Of a DNA stretch of 42,946 bases, positions 31,677 to 40,469 are shown piece by piece. The position numbers were made by a program, and so were the translations under genes. Source of the stretch: Flavobacteriales bacterium (GTDB taxonomy: Bacteria; Bacteroidota; Bacteroidia; Flavobacteriales; Schleiferiaceae); NCBI GenBank assembly GCA_012269745.1, contig JAAXJR010000033.1, forward strand, positions 62,267 through 105,212. Reading direction: 5' to 3'. Every line of letters starts with the position of its first letter. Position 1 is the stretch's first letter. Under the pieces are notes generated by a model. The model was not told where the DNA came from, searched no databases, and was given only the letters and a program-made list of their open reading frames with translations.

Positions 31677-32909
31677 ATGAGTACAAAGAAGATTGCATGG
31701 GTGGCTGTTGCCTCCATTTTTCTTGTCATAATCATTGCAGTAATCACCTCTAACCCGGATGCTCCTGCTGTTTTAGCCGATGAGGAGCTCTTCGTTGAGG
31801 AGCCAACTTATTACCTCACTCTGCCTGCGGATACCCTGCGTTTTGAATCGCACAAGATTGCTTCAGGAGAGAGCTTCGGCGCCTTATTGGGAAAACGAGG
31901 AATAAGTACAGCACAGATTTATAAAATTGCCGCTGCAGTAGAGGATGAGTTCAACGTACGTCGCATTCGAGCTGGAGTTGAGGTCCAATTTGCCACAGGT
32001 GATAGTTCGCTATTCCCGTCGTATTTCATCTACCCGGAAAGCAAATTCGAATATTGGATCATTGGGATTAACGATTCAGTATTCGCTAAAAAAGTAGAGA
32101 AAGAGCGTGAAGTTCGTCGCCGTGAAATAAGTGGCACTATCGATGATGCTCTTTACTTAAGTGTGGGTCGTGCAGGAGGTACCCAAGCCTTAGCCATGTC
32201 TTTAGTGGAAGTTTATGCATGGACCATTGATTTCTTCCGCTTGCAAAAGGGCGATGCCTTCTCAGTGATTTACGAAGAGGAGTATGTGGACGATACCACC
32301 TATGTTGGCCTAAAGCGCATTGTCGCTGCCAACCTTACCCATGTAGGCAATGATTTCTATGCCTTCCCGTACGAGAATGAATTGGGCTTTGATGATTATT
32401 ACGACGAAGAAGGCCGCAGTTTACGCAAGACCTTTTTGCGTGCACCGCTGAACTTTACTCGTATTTCTTCCCGCTACAGCGGTCGTAGATTCCATCCGGT
32501 TCAAAAGCGTTGGAAAGCCCATTTGGGGACCGATTATGCAGCACCTACTGGTACACCTATTATGTCAACGGCGGACGGTGTCGTCATTGCCGCGAAGTAC
32601 ACCTCAGCCAACGGAAACTACGTAAAGGTTCGCCACAACAGCACGTATACCACCCAGTACTTGCACATGAGTAAGATCAAGCCAGGCATCAAAAACGGCG
32701 TACGTGTAAAGCAAGGAGATGTTATTGGTTATGTGGGGTCAACAGGATTGGCTACTGGACCGCATGTGTGTTACCGCTTTTGGGTAAACGGCAAGCAAGT
32801 CGATCCTTACAAGCAAAAATTACCCGATGCAAAACCGCTGGAAACTGATCGTATGGATACTTATAAAAGCTATATGGCTTCGCTCAAACAAGAGCTCGAT
32901 GCGCTGTAG
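31677..32909 (+). CDS. M23-family peptidoglycan DD-metalloendopeptidase, membrane-anchored
   Basis: A 410-residue cell-wall hydrolase. A signal anchor (residues 5-23) is followed by a periplasmic part with a LysM/Csd3-like N-terminal region (HKIASGESFGALLGKRGIS). The catalytic M23 domain (about 275-380) contains the zinc ligands in AHLGTDYAAPTGTP (His and Asp) and GPHVCYRFW (His), with a further His in QYLHMSKI. It would cleave peptide cross-links in peptidoglycan. HVCY replaces the HxHY form seen in many M23 enzymes, which is usual in Bacteroidota relatives. A bidirectional terminator follows. Confidence 0.93.
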   Translation: MSTKKIAWVAVASIFLVIIIAVITSNPDAPAVLADEELFVEEPTYYLTLPADTLRFESHKIASGESFGALLGKRGISTAQIYKIAAAVEDEFNVRRIRAGVEVQFATGDSSLFPSYFIYPESKFEYWIIGINDSVFAKKVEKEREVRRREISGTIDDALYLSVGRAGGTQALAMSLVEVYAWTIDFFRLQKGDAFSVIYEEEYVDDTTYVGLKRIVAANLTHVGNDFYAFPYENELGFDDYYDEEGRSLRKTFLRAPLNFTRISSRYSGRRFHPVQKRWKAHLGTDYAAPTGTPIMSTADGVVIAAKYTSANGNYVKVRHNSTYTTQYLHMSKIKPGIKNGVRVKQGDVIGYVGSTGLATGPHVCYRFWVNGKQVDPYKQKLPDAKPLETDRMDTYKSYMASLKQELDAL

Positions 32910-32939
32910 GCTGCAGCAAAAAAAATCAGATATAGAATC

Positions 32940-32968
32940 AAAAAAGGCGCCCGCAGGGCGCCTTTTTT
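32940..32968. terminator. Bidirectional intrinsic terminator
   Basis: GGCGCCC (32946-32952) and GGGCGCC (32956-32962) enclose GCA, with six A and six T either side. It serves the M23 gene and the convergent leuS. The stem is identical to that of the terminator at 22737-22753. Confidence 0.93.
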
Positions 32969-33006
32969 GGTGGGATATAGCTTTAAAATTTGCTACTCCT
33001 GTCGGA

Positions 33007-35766
33007 TTAGCCAATGACAATATTGATAATACGTCCAGGTACGACAATCATCTTACGGACCTGCTTGTCGCCGATTTGTGCGGCTGTGCGCTCGTCGGCC
33101 ATTACGGCTTTCTCGATATCGTCTTTGCTCATATCTAGTGGCAATTCCAATTGGAATCGAACCTTACCGTTAAACGAAACAGGGTAGTTCTTGCTGCTCT
33201 CTACTAGGTAGCTTTCATTGTGCGATGGATACTCGCTATGCGTTACTGAACCTTCTCCGCCCAAGAGTTCCCACAATTCCTCTGCAAGGTGTGGGGCAAA
33301 CGGTGAAATCAGGCGAACGAGCGGCTCCAATACCTCGCGGTTATTGGCCTTCAAATCTGTCAATTCGTTGGTCGCAATCATAAACGCGCTGACCGAAGTG
33401 TTGAAACTGAAGTTCTCAATGTCTTCATTCACCTTCTTGATACACGCATGTGCTGCCTTCAAAGCTTTTTTATCCGCTGGCGCATCGCTCACATTAAATG
33501 TTCCTCCTTGGTGGAAGAGCTTCCAGAATTTGCGTTGGAAACCGGCTACACCAGAAAGTCCTTGTGTGTTCCACGGTTTGCTTTGCTCCAAGGGGCCCAA
33601 GAACATCTCGTACATGCGCAACACGTCTGCACCATACTTCTCAACGATATCGTCCGGGTTGGTCACATTGAATTTGGACTTTGACATCTTCTCCACCTCA
33701 CGGCTACAGATGTACTTTCCATCTTCGAGGATGAATTCGGCATCCTTGTATTCTTCACGCCAATTCTTAAATGCTTCCACATCCAGCTCGTCGCCTTGCA
33801 ACAAGCTCACGTCTGCATGAATGGCCTGCGTTTCATGGTCGCCCTTGAGCCCAGCACTTACAAAGGTGTTGGTTCCGTTAATTCTATGAACGAAGGCACT
33901 GATGCCTTGAATCATCCCCTGATTGATCAGTTTCTTGAACGGCTCGTCAAAGCTGATGAAGCCCATGTCGAATAGGAATTTCGTCCAGAAGCGCGAGTAG
34001 AGTAGGTGACCCGTGGCGTGCTCAGAACCGCCGACATACAAATCGACCTGATTCCAATACTCTGTGGTTGCCTTCCCGGCAAATTCTTCGTTGTTGTGTG
34101 CGTCCATGTAACGCAAGAAGTACCACGATGAACCTGCCCAGCCAGGCATCGTCGTCGTTTCCAATGGATGGCCGTTGTAGGTCCAATCGTTGGCGCGTGC
34201 GAGCGGCGGTTCGCCGTCTTCTGTCGGTAAGTAGGCATCTACTTCCGGCAGGGTCAAAGGCAAATCTTCAAGCGGCATCGTCTTGGCAATACCGTTCTCG
34301 TAGTACACTGGTATAGGTTCTCCCCAGTAGCGTTGACGTCCAAAGATGGCATCGCGTAATTTATATTGAGTGGCTCCTTTTCCGTAGCCAATTCCTTCCA
34401 AGTGCTCAATCATTTTCGCCTTGGCGTCCATGCACTCCATGCCGTTAAGGAAATCGGAATTCACCATTTTCCCTTCTTTGGCTTCGAAGGCCTCTACGCT
34501 CAAATCGCCGCCGGCTACGACTTCTACAATCTCAAGGTCAAAGTGCTTTGCGAAGGCATAATCGCGGCTGTCGTGACCAGGAACGGCCATTACGGCACCT
34601 GTTCCATAGCTTGCCAATACATAATCGCCAATCCAAATAGGCACCTTAGCACCGCTGATTGGGTGCAGGGCATAGGCACCAGTGAAACAGCCGCTGATTG
34701 TTTTTGTATCCGCCATACGGTCGCGTTCGCTGCGTGCTGCAGCCTTGGCTTGGTAGGCTTCTACGGCCTCCCGCTGGTCGGCCGTAGTAATCTTCTGAAC
34801 CAATTCATGCTCTGGTGCCAAAGTCACAAACGTGGCACCGAACAAGGTATCTGGACGCGTAGAGAAGACCTCAATCTGTCCCTCGTGCCCATCAATATCA
34901 AAGAAGATGGCAGCACCTACAGATTTTCCTATCCAATTGCGCTGCGTCTCTTTAAGTGACGTACTCCAATCAATGCGGTCCAACCCTTCAAGCAGACGAT
35001 CTGCGAAGGCGGTGATGCGCATTGACCATTGCATCATTTTTTTCTGTACTACTGGGTGTCCGCCGCGCTCACTCAAGCCGTCTTTCACCTCGTCGTTCGC
35101 CAACACGGTGCCCAGGGCAGGACACCAGTTCACGTTGCTTTCGCTGCGGTAGGCCAAACGATAGTTTAGCAGAACTTCTGCTTGTGCGGCTTCGTCCATC
35201 CCTGCCCATTCTTCGGCGCTGAAGTTTAATTCTTCCGTCTGTGCGGCGTTCAGTCCTTCGGTGCCGCGTTTAGCAAAGTGCGCAACAAGCGTATCAATAT
35301 GACGGCTCTTACCTTCATTATGGTCGTACCACGCATCGAAGAGTTGAATGAAAATCCACTGCGTCCATTTGTAGTAAGAAGGATCCGTGGTTTTGAATTC
35401 ACGCGACCAATCCAAGCCGAAACCGATGTTGTCGAGCTGTTGGCGGTAGCGCGCGGTATTTATTTCCGTTGTTTTCTCCGGGTGCTGTCCTGTTTGGATG
35501 GCATATTGTTCTGCCGGCAATCCAAAAGCATCATAGCCCATCGGGTGCAGGACGTTAAAGCCCTTCTGCTTCTTGTAACGACCGTAGATGTCTGAGGCGA
35601 TGTAGCCCAGCGGATGGCCTACGTGCAGACCCGCACCCGATGGATACGGGAACATGTCCAAAACGTAGAATTTTGGTTTGTCCTGTGAATTTGAAGCATG
35701 GTAGGTGCCTTCAGCGGCCCATTTGCCCTGCCATTTCTTGTCAATTTCCTGATGATTGTACTCCAT
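33007..35766 (-). CDS. leuS: Leucyl-tRNA synthetase
   Basis: A 919-residue class I synthetase. It has the HIGH motif as GLHVGHPLGY near residue 50, the CP1 editing domain (the TRPDTLFGATF block), the VEKMSKSKFN motif with PDDIVEKYGADVLRMYEMF after it, and the anticodon-binding and C-terminal domains. Bacteroidota-type insertions (the AKRGTEGLNAAQ region and the one before KMSKS) are present. The frame extends to a TTG at 35847, but the ATG at 35766 gives the standard MEYNHQEIDKKWQ start. It is divergent from ftsX. Confidence 0.97.
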   Translation of the reverse strand: MEYNHQEIDKKWQGKWAAEGTYHASNSQDKPKFYVLDMFPYPSGAGLHVGHPLGYIASDIYGRYKKQKGFNVLHPMGYDAFGLPAEQYAIQTGQHPEKTTEINTARYRQQLDNIGFGLDWSREFKTTDPSYYKWTQWIFIQLFDAWYDHNEGKSRHIDTLVAHFAKRGTEGLNAAQTEELNFSAEEWAGMDEAAQAEVLLNYRLAYRSESNVNWCPALGTVLANDEVKDGLSERGGHPVVQKKMMQWSMRITAFADRLLEGLDRIDWSTSLKETQRNWIGKSVGAAIFFDIDGHEGQIEVFSTRPDTLFGATFVTLAPEHELVQKITTADQREAVEAYQAKAAARSERDRMADTKTISGCFTGAYALHPISGAKVPIWIGDYVLASYGTGAVMAVPGHDSRDYAFAKHFDLEIVEVVAGGDLSVEAFEAKEGKMVNSDFLNGMECMDAKAKMIEHLEGIGYGKGATQYKLRDAIFGRQRYWGEPIPVYYENGIAKTMPLEDLPLTLPEVDAYLPTEDGEPPLARANDWTYNGHPLETTTMPGWAGSSWYFLRYMDAHNNEEFAGKATTEYWNQVDLYVGGSEHATGHLLYSRFWTKFLFDMGFISFDEPFKKLINQGMIQGISAFVHRINGTNTFVSAGLKGDHETQAIHADVSLLQGDELDVEAFKNWREEYKDAEFILEDGKYICSREVEKMSKSKFNVTNPDDIVEKYGADVLRMYEMFLGPLEQSKPWNTQGLSGVAGFQRKFWKLFHQGGTFNVSDAPADKKALKAAHACIKKVNEDIENFSFNTSVSAFMIATNELTDLKANNREVLEPLVRLISPFAPHLAEELWELLGGEGSVTHSEYPSHNESYLVESSKNYPVSFNGKVRFQLELPLDMSKDDIEKAVMADERTAAQIGDKQVRKMIVVPGRIINIVIG

Positions 35767-35792
35767 GTCGTTAAAGAAGTGTTGAACACGCG

Positions 35793-35800
35793 CGAAATTA
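35793..35800 (-). promoter_or_regulatory. -7 box of leuS
   Basis: The minus strand reads TAATTTCG, one change from TAnnTTTG, ending 26 bases before the ATG at 35766. It lies 23 bases from the opposite box of ftsX. Confidence 0.45.
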
Positions 35801-35823
35801 GTGAATGATGGGGCAGGAATTAC

Positions 35824-35831
35824 TATTTTCG
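35824..35831 (+). promoter_or_regulatory. -7 box abutting the ftsX start codon
   Basis: TATTTTCG, one change from TAnnTTTG, ends five bases before the ATG at 35837. This predicts a near-leaderless mRNA for ftsX-DUF3098-uppP-truB. Confidence 0.5.
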
Positions 35832-35836
35832 CTCCA

Positions 35837-36715
35837 ATGAGTTCCAAAGAGCAAAAATTTACCGCCTCCCGCGTTCGTTCTTCCTACATCAGCGTCGTTG
35901 TTTCTATGACGCTCGTACTATTGGTATTGGGCCTTTTAGGTTCTTTAGTGCTGAGCGCTAATGATTTATCGAATGCCGTTCGCGAGAATTTCACCTTCAC
36001 CTTAGTATTGGAGGAGGACATTCCAGAAGCCGATTTGAAAACACTCCTGAAGACCCAACAATTGGCGCCGTATGCAAAAAACGCACAATTGGTGACCAAG
36101 GAGCAAGCCGCAGAGAGCCTTCAGGCGGATCTTGGTGAAGATTTTGTGGACTTCTTAGGCTACAACCCATTGAGTAACACCATCGATATCAACCTCCAAG
36201 CTAATGTGGTTGCCACTGGAGATTTGGATGCACTGAAAGTGCAAATGATGGAGGAGGAGTACGTTAAGGACGTATTGTACGACCGCGATTTGGTAGCTTT
36301 AGTGAACGACAACATTGAAAAAATATCGCTCATTCTACTCGGCGCCTCTGTACTGTTATTGATTGTAGCCCTTGCGCTAATCAACAGCAGTATTCGATTG
36401 ACTATTTACTCTAAGCGATTCTTGCTAAAGACCATGCAGCTCGTGGGTGCTACAAGTGCATTCATTCGCCGTCCGTATTTGGTCAATTCCTTATTGCTCG
36501 GCATTATTTCCACTATTTTGGCCATCGGTTTGTTAGCGCTTGCAGGATATGGCGGTGCTGCCTACTTCCCAGGATTAGTGGAATTATTTACTCCTGAGGT
36601 CCTTTTGACTGTGGGAGCTGCTCTGCTGGGAATTGGATTAGTAGTTCCAGGAGTGAGCACAGCGATTGCCATTCGCAGATACTTGAAATTGAGAACAAAC
36701 GAATTATACTTTTAA
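35837..36715 (+). CDS. ftsX: Cell-division ABC transporter permease FtsX
   Basis: A 292-residue inner-membrane protein. The FtsX pattern is one N-terminal helix (residues of about 16-40), a large periplasmic domain (about 45-165), then three more helices in the C-terminal FtsX domain (VLLLIVALALINSSIRLTIY, the segment after RRPYLVNSLLLG, and the last before TAIAIRRYLK). With FtsE it activates cell-wall hydrolases at the septum. ftsE is not adjacent. The start is the ATG at 35837; the frame extends to a non-ATG start at 35801. First gene of a four-gene run with DUF3098, uppP and truB. Confidence 0.92.
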   Translation: MSSKEQKFTASRVRSSYISVVVSMTLVLLVLGLLGSLVLSANDLSNAVRENFTFTLVLEEDIPEADLKTLLKTQQLAPYAKNAQLVTKEQAAESLQADLGEDFVDFLGYNPLSNTIDINLQANVVATGDLDALKVQMMEEEYVKDVLYDRDLVALVNDNIEKISLILLGASVLLLIVALALINSSIRLTIYSKRFLLKTMQLVGATSAFIRRPYLVNSLLLGIISTILAIGLLALAGYGGAAYFPGLVELFTPEVLLTVGAALLGIGLVVPGVSTAIAIRRYLKLRTNELYF

Positions 36716-36716
36716 G

Positions 36717-36950
36717 ATGAATAACAAAGAAACTTTCCTTTTTGACCGCCGTAAATACACGGTGTTGATCGCAGGATTAATCATGTTGGCTGTAGGTTTT
36801 GGCCTAATGCTCGGGGGCGGTTCTGAGAACCCCGCAGAGTTTAACCCAGAAATTTTTGGTACTCAGCGCGTAGGTATTGCGCCTTGGTTCCTGTTTATCG
36901 GTTTGCTACTTCCAATCGTAGCGATCATGATGCCTAAAAAAGAAGCCTAA
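36717..36950 (+). CDS. DUF3098 membrane protein
   Basis: A 77-residue protein with two hydrophobic helices (about 17-34 and 53-71), starting one base after the ftsX stop. The pattern FLFDRRKYTVLIAGLIMLAVG, then FNPEIFGTQRVGIAPWFL, is the DUF3098 family, found in Bacteroidota next to ftsX. Function unknown; constant linkage to ftsX and uppP suggests envelope biogenesis or division. Confidence 0.88.
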   Translation: MNNKETFLFDRRKYTVLIAGLIMLAVGFGLMLGGGSENPAEFNPEIFGTQRVGIAPWFLFIGLLLPIVAIMMPKKEA

Positions 36951-36967
36951 GGCCAAAAGCACTCCAA

Positions 36968-37768
36968 ATGACACCCATCCAAGCCATGCTACTCGGCCTT
37001 ATCCAAGGCCTCACTGAATTTTTACCTGTAAGCTCTTCCGGTCATCTCGAGATAGGAAAAGCACTTTTTGGGCTCGATTTATCGGGCAAAGAAAGCCTCA
37101 CCTTTGATGTGGTTGTGCACGCAGGTACAGCACTAAGTACTATCGTTGTCTTCCGCAAGGACATTGGCCAAATCATCAGTGGCCTTTTGAAATTCAAGTG
37201 GAATGCAGAGACAAAATTTGCGCTATTTATCCTCATATCAATGATTCCCGCTGGCGTCATTGGGCTTGCTTTTGAAGATGAGATTAGTGCACTATTTGAG
37301 GGCCAATTGCTATTAATCGGTGCCACTTTAACCATCACTGGTTTGCTGCTATTTATGGCAGACCGCGCCAAAGACACCAACAAGGAACTCAAGTGGGTGG
37401 ACGCACTCATCGTAGGTCTGGCGCAGGCCGTAGCCATCTTGCCGGGTATTTCGCGCAGTGGTTCAACCATCGCAACTTCGGTGATTTTGGGTATCGACCG
37501 TGCGAAGGCCGCGCGTTTCTCTTTCCTAATGGTACTTCCTATCATCTTGGGCAAAGCATTGCTCGACGCCAAGGACATTGTCTCAGGCGAGGCCATGGGC
37601 GCAGAAGTAGGGGCCTTCCCACTCGTGTTGGGATTGTTGGCCGCATTCTTCAGTGGAATTGTTGCCTGTAATTGGATGATCGCACTAGTGAAGCGCAGTC
37701 AACTCAAATATTTCTCATTTTACTGTTTTGCAGTAGCGCTTATCGTTTTGGTGAGCCAATTCATTTAA
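36968..37768 (+). CDS. uppP: Undecaprenyl-diphosphatase
   Basis: A 266-residue membrane phosphatase (BacA/UppP) that recycles the C55 lipid carrier for peptidoglycan and polysaccharide synthesis and gives bacitracin resistance. The motifs QGLTEFLPVSSSGHLE at the N-terminus and PGISRSGSTIATS in the second half carry the catalytic residues (E in TEF, the SSSGH loop, and the Arg/Ser of ISRSG). About eight helices. It lies 17 bases after DUF3098 and 7 before truB. Confidence 0.96.
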   Translation: MTPIQAMLLGLIQGLTEFLPVSSSGHLEIGKALFGLDLSGKESLTFDVVVHAGTALSTIVVFRKDIGQIISGLLKFKWNAETKFALFILISMIPAGVIGLAFEDEISALFEGQLLLIGATLTITGLLLFMADRAKDTNKELKWVDALIVGLAQAVAILPGISRSGSTIATSVILGIDRAKAARFSFLMVLPIILGKALLDAKDIVSGEAMGAEVGAFPLVLGLLAAFFSGIVACNWMIALVKRSQLKYFSFYCFAVALIVLVSQFI

Positions 37769-37775
37769 ATCTCCC

Positions 37776-38480
37776 ATGACGGCAGAGGATATCAAAGCAG
37801 GCCAAGTGCTCTTGGTGGACAAACCCCTAGAGTGGACCAGCTTCCAAGCCGTTGCAAAGATTCGCTACACCCTGCAGAAGGAATTGGGGTTGAAGAAGCT
37901 TAAAGTAGGTCATGCCGGTACTTTGGATCCTCTGGCTACCGGACTTTTAATCATCTGTGTGGGTAAGAAGACTAAAGAAATCAGCTCGTTCATGGGCCAG
38001 AGTAAGGAGTATGTAGCACAAATCACTTTTGGTGGGACAACGCCATCCTATGATTTGGAAAGCGAGATAGATGCCACATTCCCTACAGCACATATCGACC
38101 GCGCTGCCATCGAAGCCGTGCTTCCGCAGTTCACCGGAGATATTCAGCAGTACCCGCCCATTTTTTCAGCTATTAAACAGGGCGGTGTTCGCATTTATGA
38201 AAAGGCCCGTGCCGGAGAAGAAGTCATCGTTGAACCACGGGACATTACCATCCATGAATTGGAAATCTTGTCTTTTGAAAACAACGTTCTTTCTCTGCGA
38301 GTGCTTTGTGGCAAGGGAACGTATATCCGCTCTTTAGCACATGATCTGGGTAAGGCGCTGCAATCGGGTGCCCATCTCAGCGGGTTGCGCCGAACAAAAA
38401 TCGGGTCTTTCGAGGCCGAAGGCGCGAAAGACCCGATACAGTGGTCGGAATATTTTAAAGAAGTCCTCGAAAAGGATTAA
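37776..38480 (+). CDS. truB: tRNA pseudouridine(55) synthase
   Basis: A 234-residue enzyme that makes pseudouridine at position 55 of tRNA. The core GHAGTLDPLATGLL contains the catalytic Asp51. Other family blocks are VDKPLEWTSFQAV, YVAQITFGGTTPSYDLE, PPIFSAIKQGGVRIYEKAR and VLCGKGTYIRSLAHDLG. The length is that of the short, PUA-less form. Its stop shares the TTAA with the stop of the convergent gene, so there is no spacer. Last gene of the ftsX operon. Confidence 0.96.
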   Translation: MTAEDIKAGQVLLVDKPLEWTSFQAVAKIRYTLQKELGLKKLKVGHAGTLDPLATGLLIICVGKKTKEISSFMGQSKEYVAQITFGGTTPSYDLESEIDATFPTAHIDRAAIEAVLPQFTGDIQQYPPIFSAIKQGGVRIYEKARAGEEVIVEPRDITIHELEILSFENNVLSLRVLCGKGTYIRSLAHDLGKALQSGAHLSGLRRTKIGSFEAEGAKDPIQWSEYFKEVLEKD

Positions 38481-39199
38481 TCGAGGTACTTACTTTTCCA
38501 AAGATTAGCATTGAAATTCTTCATGCGACTAAACCCGTAGAGGGCTGTCATGGCTCCTGTGGAGAAGACCATCCAGAAGAAGAAGATGACGCGAATGTGC
38601 AAAATAGTTCCCGTGTCTTTTGGGCCACGCATGAGGCTCTCTGGGAATAACAGGGCTACTGCGAGGCAAAAAACAAATACGCTCTTCATTAAGCTTTCAA
38701 AATCTCTAAAAGGGTATACCAATGCTTTGCGAAGCGGGTGTAAATCGTTGCCCCATTGTGCCAACAAGTAGTGGTAGCCACCGCCCATAGGGACGAACAG
38801 CAATGGATCTTTATCCTTCTCGGCAAGTTTGAACATGCCCGCTGGAGCGATCATTTTAAATCCTGTGATCTCGCGTTCCTGCTCTTTTTCAAAAGCCTTG
38901 ATCGCATCTAACGCCTCTGCCGGGAAGGTGCCGTTAAAGTGTTTTGAATCTAGAAAACGCAGACGATAATCTACACAGAGCTTCTTGATATCGTCAATAT
39001 GGTAGATGCGTGAAACTTCTAAAGAATCGAAGTTTAACTCCTCTTCGTTACCCTCTGAAGAGAATAAATTACCAAGGATACGTTCGCCTTCTGTAGGCTT
39101 AGCCAATAACGCTTCAAAACCCGCTAGGATCTCAGTGTTGGTCGCTTGTGTATTCTTTGAACGAATGTCGTTCAGCTTGTCAAGAAGATTGATTCCCAT
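38477..39199 (-). CDS. Membrane protein of unknown function
   Basis: A 240-residue protein I do not recognise by function. There is no signal peptide; residues 1-165 are hydrophilic, and two helices (about 174-191 and 203-222) near the C-terminus leave a basic tail (RMKNFNANLWKSKYLD). The cytosolic part contains IYHIDDIKKLCVDYRLRFLDSKHF and MIAPAGMFKLAEKDKDPLLFVPMGGGYHYLLAQWG, which look conserved. The frame extends to a TTG at 39205; the ATG at 39199 is used. It is convergent with truB and divergent from queA, a position it may share in related genomes. Confidence 0.8.
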   Translation of the reverse strand: MGINLLDKLNDIRSKNTQATNTEILAGFEALLAKPTEGERILGNLFSSEGNEEELNFDSLEVSRIYHIDDIKKLCVDYRLRFLDSKHFNGTFPAEALDAIKAFEKEQEREITGFKMIAPAGMFKLAEKDKDPLLFVPMGGGYHYLLAQWGNDLHPLRKALVYPFRDFESLMKSVFVFCLAVALLFPESLMRGPKDTGTILHIRVIFFFWMVFSTGAMTALYGFSRMKNFNANLWKSKYLD

Positions 39200-39294
39200 G
39201 CTCAATTAAATTCTATCTGTTCGGGAACTCATGGCGTATAGATTTAACAAAGTTCGCAAATGCATTGTTCAATGTCAATTGGTTCGGCAAAAAC

Positions 39295-39326
39295 TTGACA
39301 AGGGGGGGCGCGAAATCGTACCTTTG
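39295..39326 (+). promoter_or_regulatory. Complete Bacteroidota promoter of queA
   Basis: TTG (39295-39297) is followed after 21 bases by TACCTTTG (39319-39326), an exact TAnnTTTG. This is the best -33/-7 pair in the window. The transcript should start near 39330, giving a leader of about 34 bases. Nothing else is seen in the 164-base gap 39200-39363. Confidence 0.7.
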
Positions 39327-39363
39327 TACTCTTATTAATTCAAAATTTCAAAGCCCGTAAGCT

Positions 39364-40419
39364 ATGAAAATGAAACTTTCTCACTTCGCGTATGACCTTC
39401 CTAAGGAACTCATCGCGCAGGAACCAACCTTGCACAGAGACGATAGCAGGTTGATGGTAGTCCATAAGGATACCGGCGAAATTGAACACAAGCACTTCCA
39501 CCAGTTGATCGATTATTTCGACGATGGTGATGTAATGGTGCTGAACAACACGAAAGTTTTTCCTGCCCGCATGTGGGGTAATAAGGAAAAAACTGGTGCT
39601 CGTATCGAGGTGTTCTTGCTTCGTGAATTAAATTCAGAAAGCCGTCTTTGGGACGTATTGGTTGATCCGGCGAGAAAGATCCGTATTGGAAACAAACTCT
39701 ACTTCGGCGAGGACGATTCTCTAGTTGCTGAGGTCATTGATAATACTACTTCTCGTGGCCGTACCCTTCGCTTCTTGTTTGACGGTTCTTACGAAGAATT
39801 CCGTGCGAAGTTGAAGGAGATGGGGGAAACACCACTTCCAAAGTACATCGACCGTGAGCCTACTGAAGAGGATGGTGAGCGTTACCAAACCATCTTCGCA
39901 AAGGAAGAGGGTGCTGTGGCTGCTCCAGTTGCAGGTTTGCACTTCTCAAAGCACTTGATGAAGCGTTTGGAGATTAAAGGTGTACACTTGCCAGAATTGA
40001 CCCACCATGTTGGTCTTGGAACCTTCCGTCCAGTAGAGGTAGAAGATTTGAGCAAGCACAAGATGGATAGCGAGCAGTTCTTTATGCCGCAATCTACTGC
40101 TGATGTGGTAAACGAGGCTTTGGCGAACAAGCGTCGCGTTTGTGCTATTGGTACGACAACAGTTAGAACACTTGAGAGCTCATTGACTACGGGTGGTCGC
40201 GTAACGGAGACAGAAGGTTGGACGAATAAATTCATCTTCCCACCGTACGAGGTGCAGATCCCGAATGCGATGGTGACAAATTTCCACCCTCCAGGTTCTA
40301 CACTATTGATGATGAACAGTGCGATGTTGGGTCACGATCTAGCGATGCACGCCATCAACGAAGCAATCAAAGAGAAGTACCGCTTCTTGGCCTTCGGTGA
40401 TGCGATGTTGATCATCTAA
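39364..40419 (+). CDS. queA: S-adenosylmethionine:tRNA ribosyltransferase-isomerase
   Basis: A 351-residue enzyme that attaches an epoxycyclopentanediol group from SAM to preQ1-tRNA in queuosine synthesis. Characteristic blocks are [23 protein letters not shown] at the N-terminus, [42 protein letters not shown] and a C-terminal [11 protein letters not shown]. Full length. queD is also present in the window (10904), although 29 kb away. A full -33/-7 promoter precedes it and an intrinsic terminator follows. Confidence 0.97.
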   Translation: MKMKLSHFAYDLPKELIAQEPTLHRDDSRLMVVHKDTGEIEHKHFHQLIDYFDDGDVMVLNNTKVFPARMWGNKEKTGARIEVFLLRELNSESRLWDVLVDPARKIRIGNKLYFGEDDSLVAEVIDNTTSRGRTLRFLFDGSYEEFRAKLKEMGETPLPKYIDREPTEEDGERYQTIFAKEEGAVAAPVAGLHFSKHLMKRLEIKGVHLPELTHHVGLGTFRPVEVEDLSKHKMDSEQFFMPQSTADVVNEALANKRRVCAIGTTTVRTLESSLTTGGRVTETEGWTNKFIFPPYEVQIPNAMVTNFHPPGSTLLMMNSAMLGHDLAMHAINEAIKEKYRFLAFGDAMLII

Positions 40420-40441
40420 TCCACTAAGATATTTTTGAGGA

Positions 40442-40469
40442 AGCCCTGCCAGTTTTGGTGGGGCTTTTT
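40442..40469 (+). terminator. Intrinsic terminator after queA
   Basis: AGCCCTGCCA (40442-40451) pairs with TGGTGGGGCT (40456-40465), including two G-U pairs, across a GTTT loop; five T follow. The T tract contains the stop codon of the convergent glycosyltransferase gene. Confidence 0.8.

Noticed and set aside
33218-33820. Plus-strand frame of 200 codons inside leuS
   Set aside because: Also a shadow of leuS; Ser/Cys-rich composition typical of antisense frames.
34366-34959. Long reading frame of 197 codons on the plus strand inside leuS
   Set aside because: It is the reverse-strand shadow of leuS, whose frame shows all synthetase motifs; the shadow has no recognisable domain.
33900-35300. 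Insertions in LeuRS as a sign of gene fusion
   Set aside because: These segments (near KMSKS and after the zinc-like region) are usual in Bacteroidota LeuRS as I know them.
35767-35847. Extended leuS and ftsX frames that overlap each other
   Set aside because: They start with non-ATG codons and overlap on opposite strands; standard N-termini are given by ATG 35766 and ATG 35837.
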